From Pedobacter sp. BAL39 (GTDB lineage Bacteria > Bacteroidota > Bacteroidia > Sphingobacteriales > Sphingobacteriaceae), in assembly GCF_000170795.1 (NCBI RefSeq), contig NZ_ABCM01000010.1, positions 124,001 through 188,000 of the forward strand: 64,000 nucleotides of DNA. The letters run 5' to 3'. Made by a program: the position numbers and the translations under genes. The notes below the pieces were generated by a model, which saw only the letters and a list, made by a program, of their open reading frames with translations, had not been told where the DNA came from and ran no database searches. Positions 56,643 through 64,000 of this stretch are shown here, one piece after another (the first letter of the stretch is position 1; every line of letters starts with the position of its first letter).

Positions 56643-56727
56643 TCCGAAGCTTCTATGGATCATCACTGGCTCAATCTTTGTTCATTGCCTGTCTCAAATT
56701 TTCAAATAAGTAACAACATCAAGATTC

Positions 56728-57282
56728 ATGACAAAAGCAGCTTTAGTAACCTCGAAATCCAGCATTATCATTTTATCAGTCATCACACTTCTACTATCCG
56801 CCTGTTTCGGGGAATCACCTCAGCGCTTCTTTGACATATCCATACTCAACACCAACATGATAACAGATTTCGCTACGCCAAGGCTATCGAAGTCAATTGA
56901 CGATCAGACCAAAGAATATCCGGATATTCCTTCCAGCAAAAAGAAAGGAAATGAGGCCGTAGAGTTCGTCACTAACAAGGTGCTGTATTTAGAACAGTCG
57001 CTGGAGAAAATAAAAAAACTTTCGACCAACGGAGAGGACACAAAAGAAATCAAAGCACTTTCCACACAATTGTACGAGCTGGTCATACCAGTCTATAAAA
57101 ACGAATACATGGCTTATGCTAAACTGTGCGATAGTAAAGGCAGTCAGCAGGAAAAAGAAACAATGGCAGCAGCAATAGATGCCAAATATGCCGCCTCTTT
57201 TGAACAGAAATACAATGCCCTGCTGGAAAAAGGAAAGCGTTATGCAGAAGAAAACAACCTACCTGTAGATTGGGGTAAATAA
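56728..57282 (+). CDS. Lipoprotein of unknown function
   Basis: 184 aa. Lipobox SVITLLLSAC with the acylated Cys at residue 27, then FGESPQRFFD and a soluble, mainly helical, charged region (LEQSLEKIKKLSTNGEDTKE, then QKYNALLEKGKRYAEEN) that may form coiled coil. No domain recognised. The open frame is complete and codon use matches neighbours. Confidence 0.7.
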   Translation: MTKAALVTSKSSIIILSVITLLLSACFGESPQRFFDISILNTNMITDFATPRLSKSIDDQTKEYPDIPSSKKKGNEAVEFVTNKVLYLEQSLEKIKKLSTNGEDTKEIKALSTQLYELVIPVYKNEYMAYAKLCDSKGSQQEKETMAAAIDAKYAASFEQKYNALLEKGKRYAEENNLPVDWGK

Positions 57283-57493
57283 TCGAATAATAATCCCAGG
57301 CAGACAAATCCCCTAAAAAGGCTAACGGATAAGAGTTGACAGTTCCGTTCTGCAATGCAATCGCTATTCTTGTAAAAGATTAAGACCACTACAGGAATTG
57401 GGATCACCATTTAAGTGATAACGAAGATATTGAGCACAAATCCTCTTAAGAACAAAAAAATGAGGGTTAGATGTTCCAATAGATAGGGCAATC

Positions 57494-57513
57494 CTCAAGA
57501 AAGAAAGAAAGAA
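57494..57513 (+). repeat. Short AAAG/GAAA tetranucleotide run
   Basis: About four GAAA units (57497-57512) 28 bp before the next ATG. Too short to call a contingency locus. Confidence 0.5.
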
Positions 57514-57540
57514 AACATCATCTAAACATAAACGACCGCT

Positions 57541-59244
57541 ATGAAAAACTGCTCCGTAAAAAAAGAGAACTTCCCGACAAGGACTGCCGGCGTCCCCTTG
57601 CTGATCCTTGCCATTCTTTTGATTTCCGCTTCCTGCAAAAAAGGATTAACAGAGCAGCAGAAAGTATTCCTGGACTATGCCAAGCTTGAAGACACCTACC
57701 ATTTCACAGGATACTACAGAAACGCAGACTTTTACAGTACCACTACAGAGGCACCGGCATATAGCGACAGTGCGTTTAACATCAATACTTTCAAAAACAA
57801 CTTAAAAAACACATTTAAGCTGATCGCTGAAGGCTCCAATTATGAACCTTATTTTGAAGGCGACGAGCTACAGTACCCTCATGAATATAAGTTCCAGCCA
57901 CAGAAAGACGGCTCCGTACAGGTAACCCTATCGGTATTCGTACCGGATACTTTCTATAAATTTTCATTAGGCAGAAATGAAATCGGTAAAACCATTGAAA
58001 AAGACAGTGCAGAAGTCACGCTGCTGGATATGACAAACGATGGGGCCACACTTCTTGTTAAGAACAATGGGATCAGACGCAGTTACGATTACACCTATGA
58101 CGGAGTGGATAAAAAGGACTACAGTGAAAATAAAAACGAACCGGAAAGTACGGCTATTGGTTATGGAAATTACCTCTTTTCCAGCGAAACCCTGGAAAGT
58201 CCAAACACGCAACACGTTAGGGCTGACAGTAACCTGATCACTTCAAAAGCTTCGCGACTGAGCATCAGTGCGACTGATGAAACCGGGGAAACATTGCTGA
58301 GTGACGGCCGAATCAATGATTTCAGACATTACCTGTGGTACAGGAATCATGACATGCCTTATCCTGAACTGGCCTCACAATACAGAGACATGATGTACCG
58401 CTACAAGGAGGAGGATATGGATTCCCTACATAAATTTAATCCCATCGACATCGTTAACATCAAAACAAGTGGCAAAATTGAAAAAGTAGAATTCTTTCTC
58501 AGATCTGCTAAAGGCCATATTGAAACCATCGACCTTGGTCATAAGGTTCCTGAAGCAAGGCAAGAACGCAAAGGCCCGAAAATGATCAAAGTGCAGTTTT
58601 TACCGATCCAGAATCTCACAAAGGAAGATGCCGGTAAAATATTAAAAGTTGGATTTGCAGCATTGACCTCAGTTGGCAATGAGAACCAGCAGTTCCAGAT
58701 CTACGCCTCTCTGCCAAAAACATACAACAGCATGGAAACGAAGATGTACTTTAATGACCTCATGATTTTCAATGCCAAGGACTCCGTTAACGTCGAAAAT
58801 ACCGAAAGCTCAAACAGTTTCTTTGAGTTTGGCTGGTCAGACAATGCGCCGAATAATGTAAAGGCCATACACTTCAAAACGCCGCTCAATCAACCGACAA
58901 AAATCACAGGTAAAATTGAATTAAAAGTACCTCATTACACAGACAGGGAGTTTAAAGTGGGCAACCTGCCCAAAAGCATCACCACTTCTGCTGATGGTTT
59001 GACATTTACATTCGTCAGAGGCGCCGAAGAGTTTAACAATGTCGCTGAAATTTATGCATTTAAGGCCTCAGACAAAAAGAATTCCATTGCGCTCAGCTAT
59101 CCGGAAAACGAAACAGATTCTGCGAAACAACTGAACATTAAATTCAAAGAGAAACCAGCCTCTATCATTATCAGGTATATTGAAAAGAAAGGATTGGAAA
59201 CGGAAATAGCATTTGAATTCGAGATCCCGCAAAAGACCAAATAA
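57541..59244 (+). CDS. Large lipoprotein of unknown function
   Basis: 567 aa. Signal anchor with lipobox (ILLISASCKK; acylated Cys about residue 32), then beta-rich sequence: YHFTGYYRNADFYSTTT, FSLGRNEIGKTI, PFYKF-like strands, and a central EEDMDSLHKFNPIDIVNIK, and a tail of Asp/Glu/Lys repeats (SIALSYPENETDSAKQLN). I do not recognise the family. Possibly a surface binding protein of a polysaccharide system, but no SusC/D pair is near. Confidence 0.68.
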   Translation: MKNCSVKKENFPTRTAGVPLLILAILLISASCKKGLTEQQKVFLDYAKLEDTYHFTGYYRNADFYSTTTEAPAYSDSAFNINTFKNNLKNTFKLIAEGSNYEPYFEGDELQYPHEYKFQPQKDGSVQVTLSVFVPDTFYKFSLGRNEIGKTIEKDSAEVTLLDMTNDGATLLVKNNGIRRSYDYTYDGVDKKDYSENKNEPESTAIGYGNYLFSSETLESPNTQHVRADSNLITSKASRLSISATDETGETLLSDGRINDFRHYLWYRNHDMPYPELASQYRDMMYRYKEEDMDSLHKFNPIDIVNIKTSGKIEKVEFFLRSAKGHIETIDLGHKVPEARQERKGPKMIKVQFLPIQNLTKEDAGKILKVGFAALTSVGNENQQFQIYASLPKTYNSMETKMYFNDLMIFNAKDSVNVENTESSNSFFEFGWSDNAPNNVKAIHFKTPLNQPTKITGKIELKVPHYTDREFKVGNLPKSITTSADGLTFTFVRGAEEFNNVAEIYAFKASDKKNSIALSYPENETDSAKQLNIKFKEKPASIIIRYIEKKGLETEIAFEFEIPQKTK

Positions 59245-59363
59245 CTACAGCCGGAATCGAAAGAAATTACCAAAATGATCTCATCAGAGGTTTGAAAACC
59301 TAGGCCGCTTTTCAAACCTTTGATAATGCTCCTTGTTATAGTCCTACATCAAAAGATCAATTT

Positions 59364-60749
59364 ATGAGACATTTCGACGCGATAGTCATCGGGGCCGGAC
59401 AGGCGGGTACGCCATTGGCGAAAAAGCTTGCTGAAGGAGGAAAAAAAACACTGATCATCGAAAAGAGAATTGTTGGAGGTACCTGTATCAACGACGGCTG
59501 TACGCCCACAAAAGCAATGATTGCCTCCGCCCGTGCAGCGCATCAGGCCAGGTCAGCAGCAGCGCTTGGCGTAGAAGTTTCTGACGTTAAAGTAAACCTG
59601 CCGAAGATCAAACAGCGGAAAGATAAAATCGTAAAATCCTTCAGAGGTTCCAGTGAGAAAGGAATAGAAGAGACCAAGGGCCTTGAACTCATTTATGGAG
59701 AAGCCGTTTTTACCGAGGAGAAAACGTTAACCATTCAATTGAATAAAGGAGGAGAAGAAACCGTAAGCGCTGATTGGATCTTCATCAATACCGGTGCAAA
59801 GACAGTTATCCCGGAGATCGACGGACTGGACGGAATAGATTACCTCAGCTCCACCAGCATCATGGAGCTGGAAGAAGTTCCTGAGCACCTGGTCATCCTT
59901 GGCGGCAATTACATCGGATTGGAATTTGGCCAGATGTTCAGCCGCTTTGGCAGCAAGGTGACCATCCTTGAAAAGTCATCCCGGTTGCTCAGCAAAGAAG
60001 ATGAAGACATTGCTGAGGAGGTCACCAAATTCCTGCAGGACGAGAAAATTGACATCCTCAATGATGTCACAACAGATCAGTTTGAACTTGATGACAAAGG
60101 AAACATCATCACCAGCATCTCCATCAAGGGCAAAAAGCTACAGATCAGCTCCAGTCACCTGCTCGTCGCAGTAGGACGAAGCCCGCAGACCGACCAGCTG
60201 GGACTGCAAAAGGCAGGTATCAAAACGGACGACAAGGGGCACATCCTGGTCGACGATAAACTGGAAACCAATATCTCCGGCGTGTATGCTCTTGGTGATG
60301 TCAAAGGAGGCCCAGCATTCACCCACGTTTCCTATAACGACTACACCATTGTTTACCGTAACCTGCTTGAAGGTGCAAACTACACAACCGCCGACCGGCC
60401 CATCCCCTATTGTATGTTTACCGATCCGCAGCTGGGGCGCATAGGTTTATCAGAAAGAGAAGCTAAAGAAAAAGGTCTTAACTTCAAGGTCGCCACATTG
60501 CCAATGGCCAATGTAGCCAGGGGCATTGAAACGGGCGAAACAAAAGGCTTGATGAAGGCTATTGTAGATGCCGACAGCAAAAAAATTCTCGGTGCTGCTA
60601 TATTGGGTACCGAAGGTGGTGAGGTCATGTCTGTGCTGCAGATGGCTATGATTGGAGGGATCACCTATGACAGGATCAGGTATTGCATATTTGCCCACCC
60701 CACCTTCTCTGAATCATTGAACAATCTCTTTATGACTATTGAAGAGTAA
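59364..60749 (+). CDS. Class I pyridine nucleotide-disulfide oxidoreductase (mercuric reductase-like)
   Basis: 461 aa. FAD-binding FDAIVIGAGQAGTPLAKKLA, redox pair GGTCINDGCTPTKAM (C-I-N-D-G-C instead of the usual C-x4-C of dihydrolipoamide dehydrogenase/mercuric reductase: still four residues between the Cys), NAD-binding LVILGGNYIGLEFGQMF, GVYALGDVKGG, and the C-terminal FAHPTFSESLNNLF with the catalytic His (H-P). No N-terminal mercury-binding domain and no C-terminal vicinal Cys, so not a typical MerA. It reduces an unknown disulfide or quinone-like substrate with NAD(P)H. 141 bp upstream of the ABC importer, same strand, so it may be linked to thiol metabolism (inference). Confidence 0.88.
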   Translation: MRHFDAIVIGAGQAGTPLAKKLAEGGKKTLIIEKRIVGGTCINDGCTPTKAMIASARAAHQARSAAALGVEVSDVKVNLPKIKQRKDKIVKSFRGSSEKGIEETKGLELIYGEAVFTEEKTLTIQLNKGGEETVSADWIFINTGAKTVIPEIDGLDGIDYLSSTSIMELEEVPEHLVILGGNYIGLEFGQMFSRFGSKVTILEKSSRLLSKEDEDIAEEVTKFLQDEKIDILNDVTTDQFELDDKGNIITSISIKGKKLQISSSHLLVAVGRSPQTDQLGLQKAGIKTDDKGHILVDDKLETNISGVYALGDVKGGPAFTHVSYNDYTIVYRNLLEGANYTTADRPIPYCMFTDPQLGRIGLSEREAKEKGLNFKVATLPMANVARGIETGETKGLMKAIVDADSKKILGAAILGTEGGEVMSVLQMAMIGGITYDRIRYCIFAHPTFSESLNNLFMTIEE

Positions 60750-60889
60750 CAATGATATTTGCTTACCTTGTATCACGGGTTCCACTGACTTAAAAAAACA
60801 AAAACCATCAAAGGAAAGTCAAAGAAACACATCAATGACACCCCAGGAACATACATTAAATATGAAAGCAACGAAACCGGCAATAACGA

Positions 60890-61858
60890 ATGATTGAGCT
60901 ATCAAACGTCAGCAAATACTTTGGGAGTGCCAAAGCGGTAGATGGCGTATCCTTCAGTGTGAATGAAGGTGAAAACCTCGTGCTACTCGGTACCAGTGGA
61001 TGTGGAAAAACCACTACGCTCAAAATGATCAACAGACTGATCAATCCCGATAACGGTGCCATCAGTATCAAAGGAAAAGACATCCAACAGGAAAACCCGG
61101 AAACACTCCGCCGCAGCATCGGTTACGTGATGCAGAATATTGGTCTTTTCCCGCATTACACCATTTATGAGAACATTGCTACAGTGCCTAAGCTGCTGAA
61201 ATGGGACACTAACAAAACAAGACCCAGGGTAATGGAGCTGATGAAAAAACTACATCTCCCTGAGGAGCTTCTGGACAGATTTCCCGCTGAGTTGAGTGGA
61301 GGACAGATGCAACGTGTGGGTCTGGCACGGGCGCTGGTCGCCGATCCGCCACTGTTATTGATGGATGAGCCTTTCGGTGCACTTGATAATGTAACAAGAT
61401 CGAGCATCCAGGCCGAATTCAAACAACTGGACGAACTGTTGCGAAAAACCATCATCATGGTCACCCACGATGTCCAGGAAGCCTTTGAACTGGCAGATCG
61501 CATATGCCTGATGGATAAAGGAAAAATCATGCAGATTGGAACACCTTCAGCGCTGCTTCACCAACCCGCAAACGACTTCAGCAGAAAGTTCCTGGACGGA
61601 CAACGTTTGGCACTGGAATTTCGGGTAAGCACACTTAAGGACATCTGGCCCTACATGCGGGCAAAACAGACGGGGATACAGCGCGATCAACCAGATGCTC
61701 CTGAAGAGGAGTTGCACCGTACTTTGGGACTGCCAGGCAATACCTCCGTATGGACCGCACTAGAGCTGGCAAAAGCTAATGCGCAGACGAATAAAGTCAG
61801 CTTTACCGCGCTGATGGATGGTTTTACCCAATATCAAAAAGCAGTCCGCCATGAATGA
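60890..61858 (+). CDS. egtV: ABC importer ATPase of the OpuC/EgtV type
   Basis: 322 aa. Walker A GTSGCGKTT, Q-loop YVMQNIGLFPHYT, signature LSGGQMQRVGLARAL, Walker B LLLMDEPFGALD, H-loop MVTHDVQEAF. It has the quaternary-amine (OpuC/ProV) subfamily's sequence style, with a 90-residue C-terminal extension instead of paired CBS domains. It energises the permease encoded by the next gene, whose ATG lies 8 bp inside the end of this one. Symbol given by analogy to EgtV because of the neighbouring EgtD. Confidence 0.82.
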   Translation: MIELSNVSKYFGSAKAVDGVSFSVNEGENLVLLGTSGCGKTTTLKMINRLINPDNGAISIKGKDIQQENPETLRRSIGYVMQNIGLFPHYTIYENIATVPKLLKWDTNKTRPRVMELMKKLHLPEELLDRFPAELSGGQMQRVGLARALVADPPLLLMDEPFGALDNVTRSSIQAEFKQLDELLRKTIIMVTHDVQEAFELADRICLMDKGKIMQIGTPSALLHQPANDFSRKFLDGQRLALEFRVSTLKDIWPYMRAKQTGIQRDQPDAPEEELHRTLGLPGNTSVWTALELAKANAQTNKVSFTALMDGFTQYQKAVRHE

Positions 61859-63422
61859 GCCACAGCAGTCTTTACTCGCCTTTATGTTGCAGGAGTCTGA
61901 CAAGCTGCTTACCCAAACGCTGCAGCATGTCGGCCTAACCTTCATCTCGCTGATCTTCGCCCTCCTGATTGGACTCCCATTGGGTATCCTCATCGCCAGA
62001 AAAAGAAAATTATCAGGCAGCGTATTGGGATTTGCAGGGGTATTGCAAACCATCCCCAGCATCGCCCTGCTTGGGTTTATGATCCCCTTAATTGGTATCG
62101 GTGCAAAACCTGCCATCGTTGCCCTGTTGATTTATGCGCTGCTGCCCATCATCCGCAACACCTACACCGGCATCATCGGCATTGATCCGCATGTGAGGGA
62201 AGCAGCACGTGCAATGGGCATGAGCAGGCAACAAATACTCGTAAGGGTCGAGCTGCCCCTTGCAATGCCCGTCATCCTGGCGGGAATCCGCACGGCAACG
62301 GTCATCAATGTCGGCGTAGCCACACTGGCTTCCTACATCGCAGCGGGCGGACTTGGAGAGTTCATTTTTGGCGGCATCTCACTAAACAACACCAATATGA
62401 TCCTCGCAGGCGCCATTCCTGCGGCACTGCTGGCGATTGTGCTCGACCTTTTGCTATCCCTGGTTCAACACATGAGCTTCAGAAGACTAAAAATGGCAGT
62501 CTATATCTTACCGTTGTTCGTCGTCGGCCTGAGCACCTTTTACCTCATCCCTTCCGCCTACGGATCCAGGCTTGTTGCTGGCTTTACACCGGAGTTTATG
62601 GGAAGGCAGGATGGCGACATTGGCTTGCGCGATACATACGGACTAAAAATCCATACCACCGTCATCAGTGATGCCGTCATGTACAAAGCAGCCTACGCCA
62701 AAGAACTGGATGTCATCAGCGGATACTCCACCGACGGCAGGCTCAAAGCTTTCGACCTCAAAATCCTGGAAGATGACAAGTCTATCTTTCCGCCTTATTA
62801 CGCAGCTCCGATTGTCAGAACTTCAGCAATGAAAAAATTCCCTGAACTGGAAAAGGTACTTAACATGCTTGCAGGTAAAATCCCGGATTCCATCATGACC
62901 GACCTTAACTATAAAACGGACTATCTGCATCAGACTCCTGAAAAGGTAGCGAAGGATTTCCTTGCAGCACACCAGCTGTTAAAACCCAGCCGAAATGGTA
63001 AACAAGGTACCGTGCGTATAGGTTCAAAAATATTTGGCGAGCAATACATCCTTGCAGCAATGTACAGCATGCTGATCAAAGGTTATACGGATTATGATGT
63101 TGCTACAAAAACTGGCCTTGGTGGCACAAAAATATGCTTCGACGCACTAGTCAATGACCAGATCGACCTCTATCCTGAGTACACCGGCACAGGCCTACTG
63201 GTCCTGCTACAGCCTGCACCGCAGCTCGCAAAAAAACTAGCTGCCAATAAAGAAGATACTTACCAATACGTGAAGCAGGCTTTCCTTCAAAAGTTTGATA
63301 TACAGTGGTTACAACCAATTGGGTTTAACAATTCTTATGCTTTGATGATGAGAAAAAAACAATCAGCCGAGCTAAATGTTAATACGATAACTGATCTTAA
63401 GAACTACTTAGACAAAGAATAG
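61851..63422 (+). CDS. egtU: ABC permease fused to a circularly permuted OpuC/EgtU-type binding domain
   Basis: 523 aa from ATG 61851 (MNEPQQSLLAFML), overlapping the ATPase end by 8 bp. Permease: residues about 1-212, with the EAA loop REAARAMGMSRQQILVRVEL; an extra helix at about 215-233. The binding domain follows in swapped order. Residues 240-378 carry what is normally the second half (LVAGFTPEFMGRQDGDIGL, VISGYSTDGRLKAFDLKIL, ILEDDKSIFPPYYAAPI, NYKTDYLH). Residues 387-523 carry what is normally the first half (VRIGSKIFGEQYILAAMY, GLGGTKICFDAL, QIDLYPEYTGTGL, LQPIGFNNSYALMM, TITDLKNYL). In known OpuC/EgtU proteins the order is the reverse. It should bind and import a quaternary amine; the EgtD neighbour suggests hercynine or ergothioneine. 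Confidence 0.88.
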   Translation: MNEPQQSLLAFMLQESDKLLTQTLQHVGLTFISLIFALLIGLPLGILIARKRKLSGSVLGFAGVLQTIPSIALLGFMIPLIGIGAKPAIVALLIYALLPIIRNTYTGIIGIDPHVREAARAMGMSRQQILVRVELPLAMPVILAGIRTATVINVGVATLASYIAAGGLGEFIFGGISLNNTNMILAGAIPAALLAIVLDLLLSLVQHMSFRRLKMAVYILPLFVVGLSTFYLIPSAYGSRLVAGFTPEFMGRQDGDIGLRDTYGLKIHTTVISDAVMYKAAYAKELDVISGYSTDGRLKAFDLKILEDDKSIFPPYYAAPIVRTSAMKKFPELEKVLNMLAGKIPDSIMTDLNYKTDYLHQTPEKVAKDFLAAHQLLKPSRNGKQGTVRIGSKIFGEQYILAAMYSMLIKGYTDYDVATKTGLGGTKICFDALVNDQIDLYPEYTGTGLLVLLQPAPQLAKKLAANKEDTYQYVKQAFLQKFDIQWLQPIGFNNSYALMMRKKQSAELNVNTITDLKNYLDKE

Positions 63423-63443
63423 CGGCCGACAAAACTTCCCAAC

Positions 63444-64000
63444 ATGAACAACGTCCTTACTAAAAATAAGATGCTCTCCTCCACCCAAAAATTTTATAGC
63501 GATGTCATCAAGGGACTGAAATCAAGCCCCAAGTCGATGAGTTCGAAATATTTTTATGACCAGCAGGGAGATCAGATCTTTCAGCAGATCATGGCCATGG
63601 ACGAATATTACCTGACGGACTGTGAGATGGAAATTCTCAAAGAACAAGCCGCAGAGATCAGTAAAACAATTGCACTCAACAAAAGCCCTTTCGACCTGAT
63701 TGAACTCGGTGCAGGTGACGCGACGAAGTCTATCCACCTCCTGAAACAACTCATTGGAGAAGGTCAGGATTTTCGCTACATGCCGATAGACATCTCTGAG
63801 AATGTAATCAGAAACCTGGAAACAAAGCTTCCCCAGGCACTTCCTGACCTAAACATTACCGGCTTAAATGGCGACTATTTCGATATGCTCAACAGGGCTT
63901 CGGAAATATCTGATCGCAGGAAGGTGGTACTGTTCATGGGGGCCAACATCGGCAACATGACCGTTACTGAAGCCCGCGCTTTCTGTACGAAATTGAAAAG
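63444..64000 (+). CDS. egtD: L-histidine N-alpha-methyltransferase (EgtD family), 3' end outside window
   Basis: ATG 63444 (MNNVLTKNKMLSS); 185 codons are visible before the window end. Family features: MSSKYFYDQQGDQIFQQIM, MDEYYLTDCEMEIL, SAM motif DLIELGAGDATKS, YMPIDISENVIRNLE and VLFMGANIGNMT (the IGN motif of EgtD). EgtD trimethylates the amino group of histidine to hercynine, the first step of ergothioneine or ovothiol-type thiol synthesis. 21 bp after the importer gene, so likely one operon. Confidence 0.9.
   Translation, partial: MNNVLTKNKMLSSTQKFYSDVIKGLKSSPKSMSSKYFYDQQGDQIFQQIMAMDEYYLTDCEMEILKEQAAEISKTIALNKSPFDLIELGAGDATKSIHLLKQLIGEGQDFRYMPIDISENVIRNLETKLPQALPDLNITGLNGDYFDMLNRASEISDRRKVVLFMGANIGNMTVTEARAFCTKLK

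Noticed and set aside
57494..57513. GAAA repeat as a phase-variation tract
   Set aside because: Only about four units; too short to support slippage as a switch from one sequence.
59364..60749. Mercuric reductase proper
   Set aside because: No N-terminal heavy-metal domain, no C-terminal vicinal cysteines and no mer genes nearby.

Overview
This window comes from a Bacteroidota chromosome, most likely a Sphingobacteriaceae member close to Pedobacter. Evidence: the lipid-modified TamA homologue (TamL) paired with TamB, Bacteroidota-type topoisomerase IV subunits, TAnnTTTG promoter boxes, lipoproteins with SCKK-type lipoboxes, DUF2007 and DUF6882 proteins, and an ECF sigma factor coupled to an outer-membrane barrel protein. 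No prophage, transposase, CRISPR array or rRNA is visible.

Layout. 1-13.9 kb: parC (cut by the window start), cytidine deaminase, the envelope operon tamB-tamL-yihY, and convergent parE. 14.1-17.2 kb: an amino-acid permease with an unusual hydrophilic insertion, and a DEAD-box RNA helicase. 17.2-18.5 kb: a 1.3-kb gene-free stretch with an 80-bp tandem array, bounded by two copies of a structured 3' element, each downstream of and in sense with its neighbouring gene. 18.5-25.2 kb: fatty-acid desaturase, cupin, a possible small RNA, a response regulator with a catalytic-domain-less sensor kinase and an AT-hook HTH protein, two unknown proteins and an alpha/beta hydrolase. 25.3-31.2 kb: a catabolic island (ridA, PfkB kinase, KDPG-type aldolase, D-threonine-aldolase-fold PLP enzyme, M19 dipeptidase) divergent from a GntP permease across a nested palindromic promoter. 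Together these could import D-glucosaminate or a related 2-amino sugar acid and convert it through 2-keto-3-deoxygluconate to pyruvate and glyceraldehyde-3-phosphate.

31.3-36.1 kb: DUF2007, lycopene cyclase, DUF6882, a DUF1016/PDDEXK protein and two outer-membrane proteins. 36.2-41.2 kb: a complete glycerol regulon (glpD-glpK-glpF, divergent glpR-like repressor) with candidate operators and a CRP-like palindrome. 41.2-45 kb: a methyltransferase, an ECF sigma factor overlapping a gene for an inner-membrane-anchored beta-barrel protein, and a small secreted protein. 45.1-50.8 kb: a sugar locus (exported Gfo/Idh/MocA oxidoreductase, SGNH-hydrolase remnant, arabinose/fucose-isomerase-like protein, AraC regulator, GH43 enzyme). 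51-59.2 kb: tRNA-Tyr, a cation-diffusion-facilitator exporter with a small partner, a sugar dehydrogenase-cytochrome c fusion, a Vps62-like lipoprotein with three repeats, tRNA-Ala, a 159-bp inverted-repeat element and two unknown lipoproteins.

59.4-64 kb: a disulfide oxidoreductase, then an ABC importer and an EgtD-type histidine methyltransferase (cut by the window end). The importer has the EgtU/OpuC permease plus binding-domain fusion architecture, but the two halves of its binding domain appear in swapped order, a circular permutation. The transporter plus EgtD pairing points to uptake of hercynine, ergothioneine or a similar betaine.
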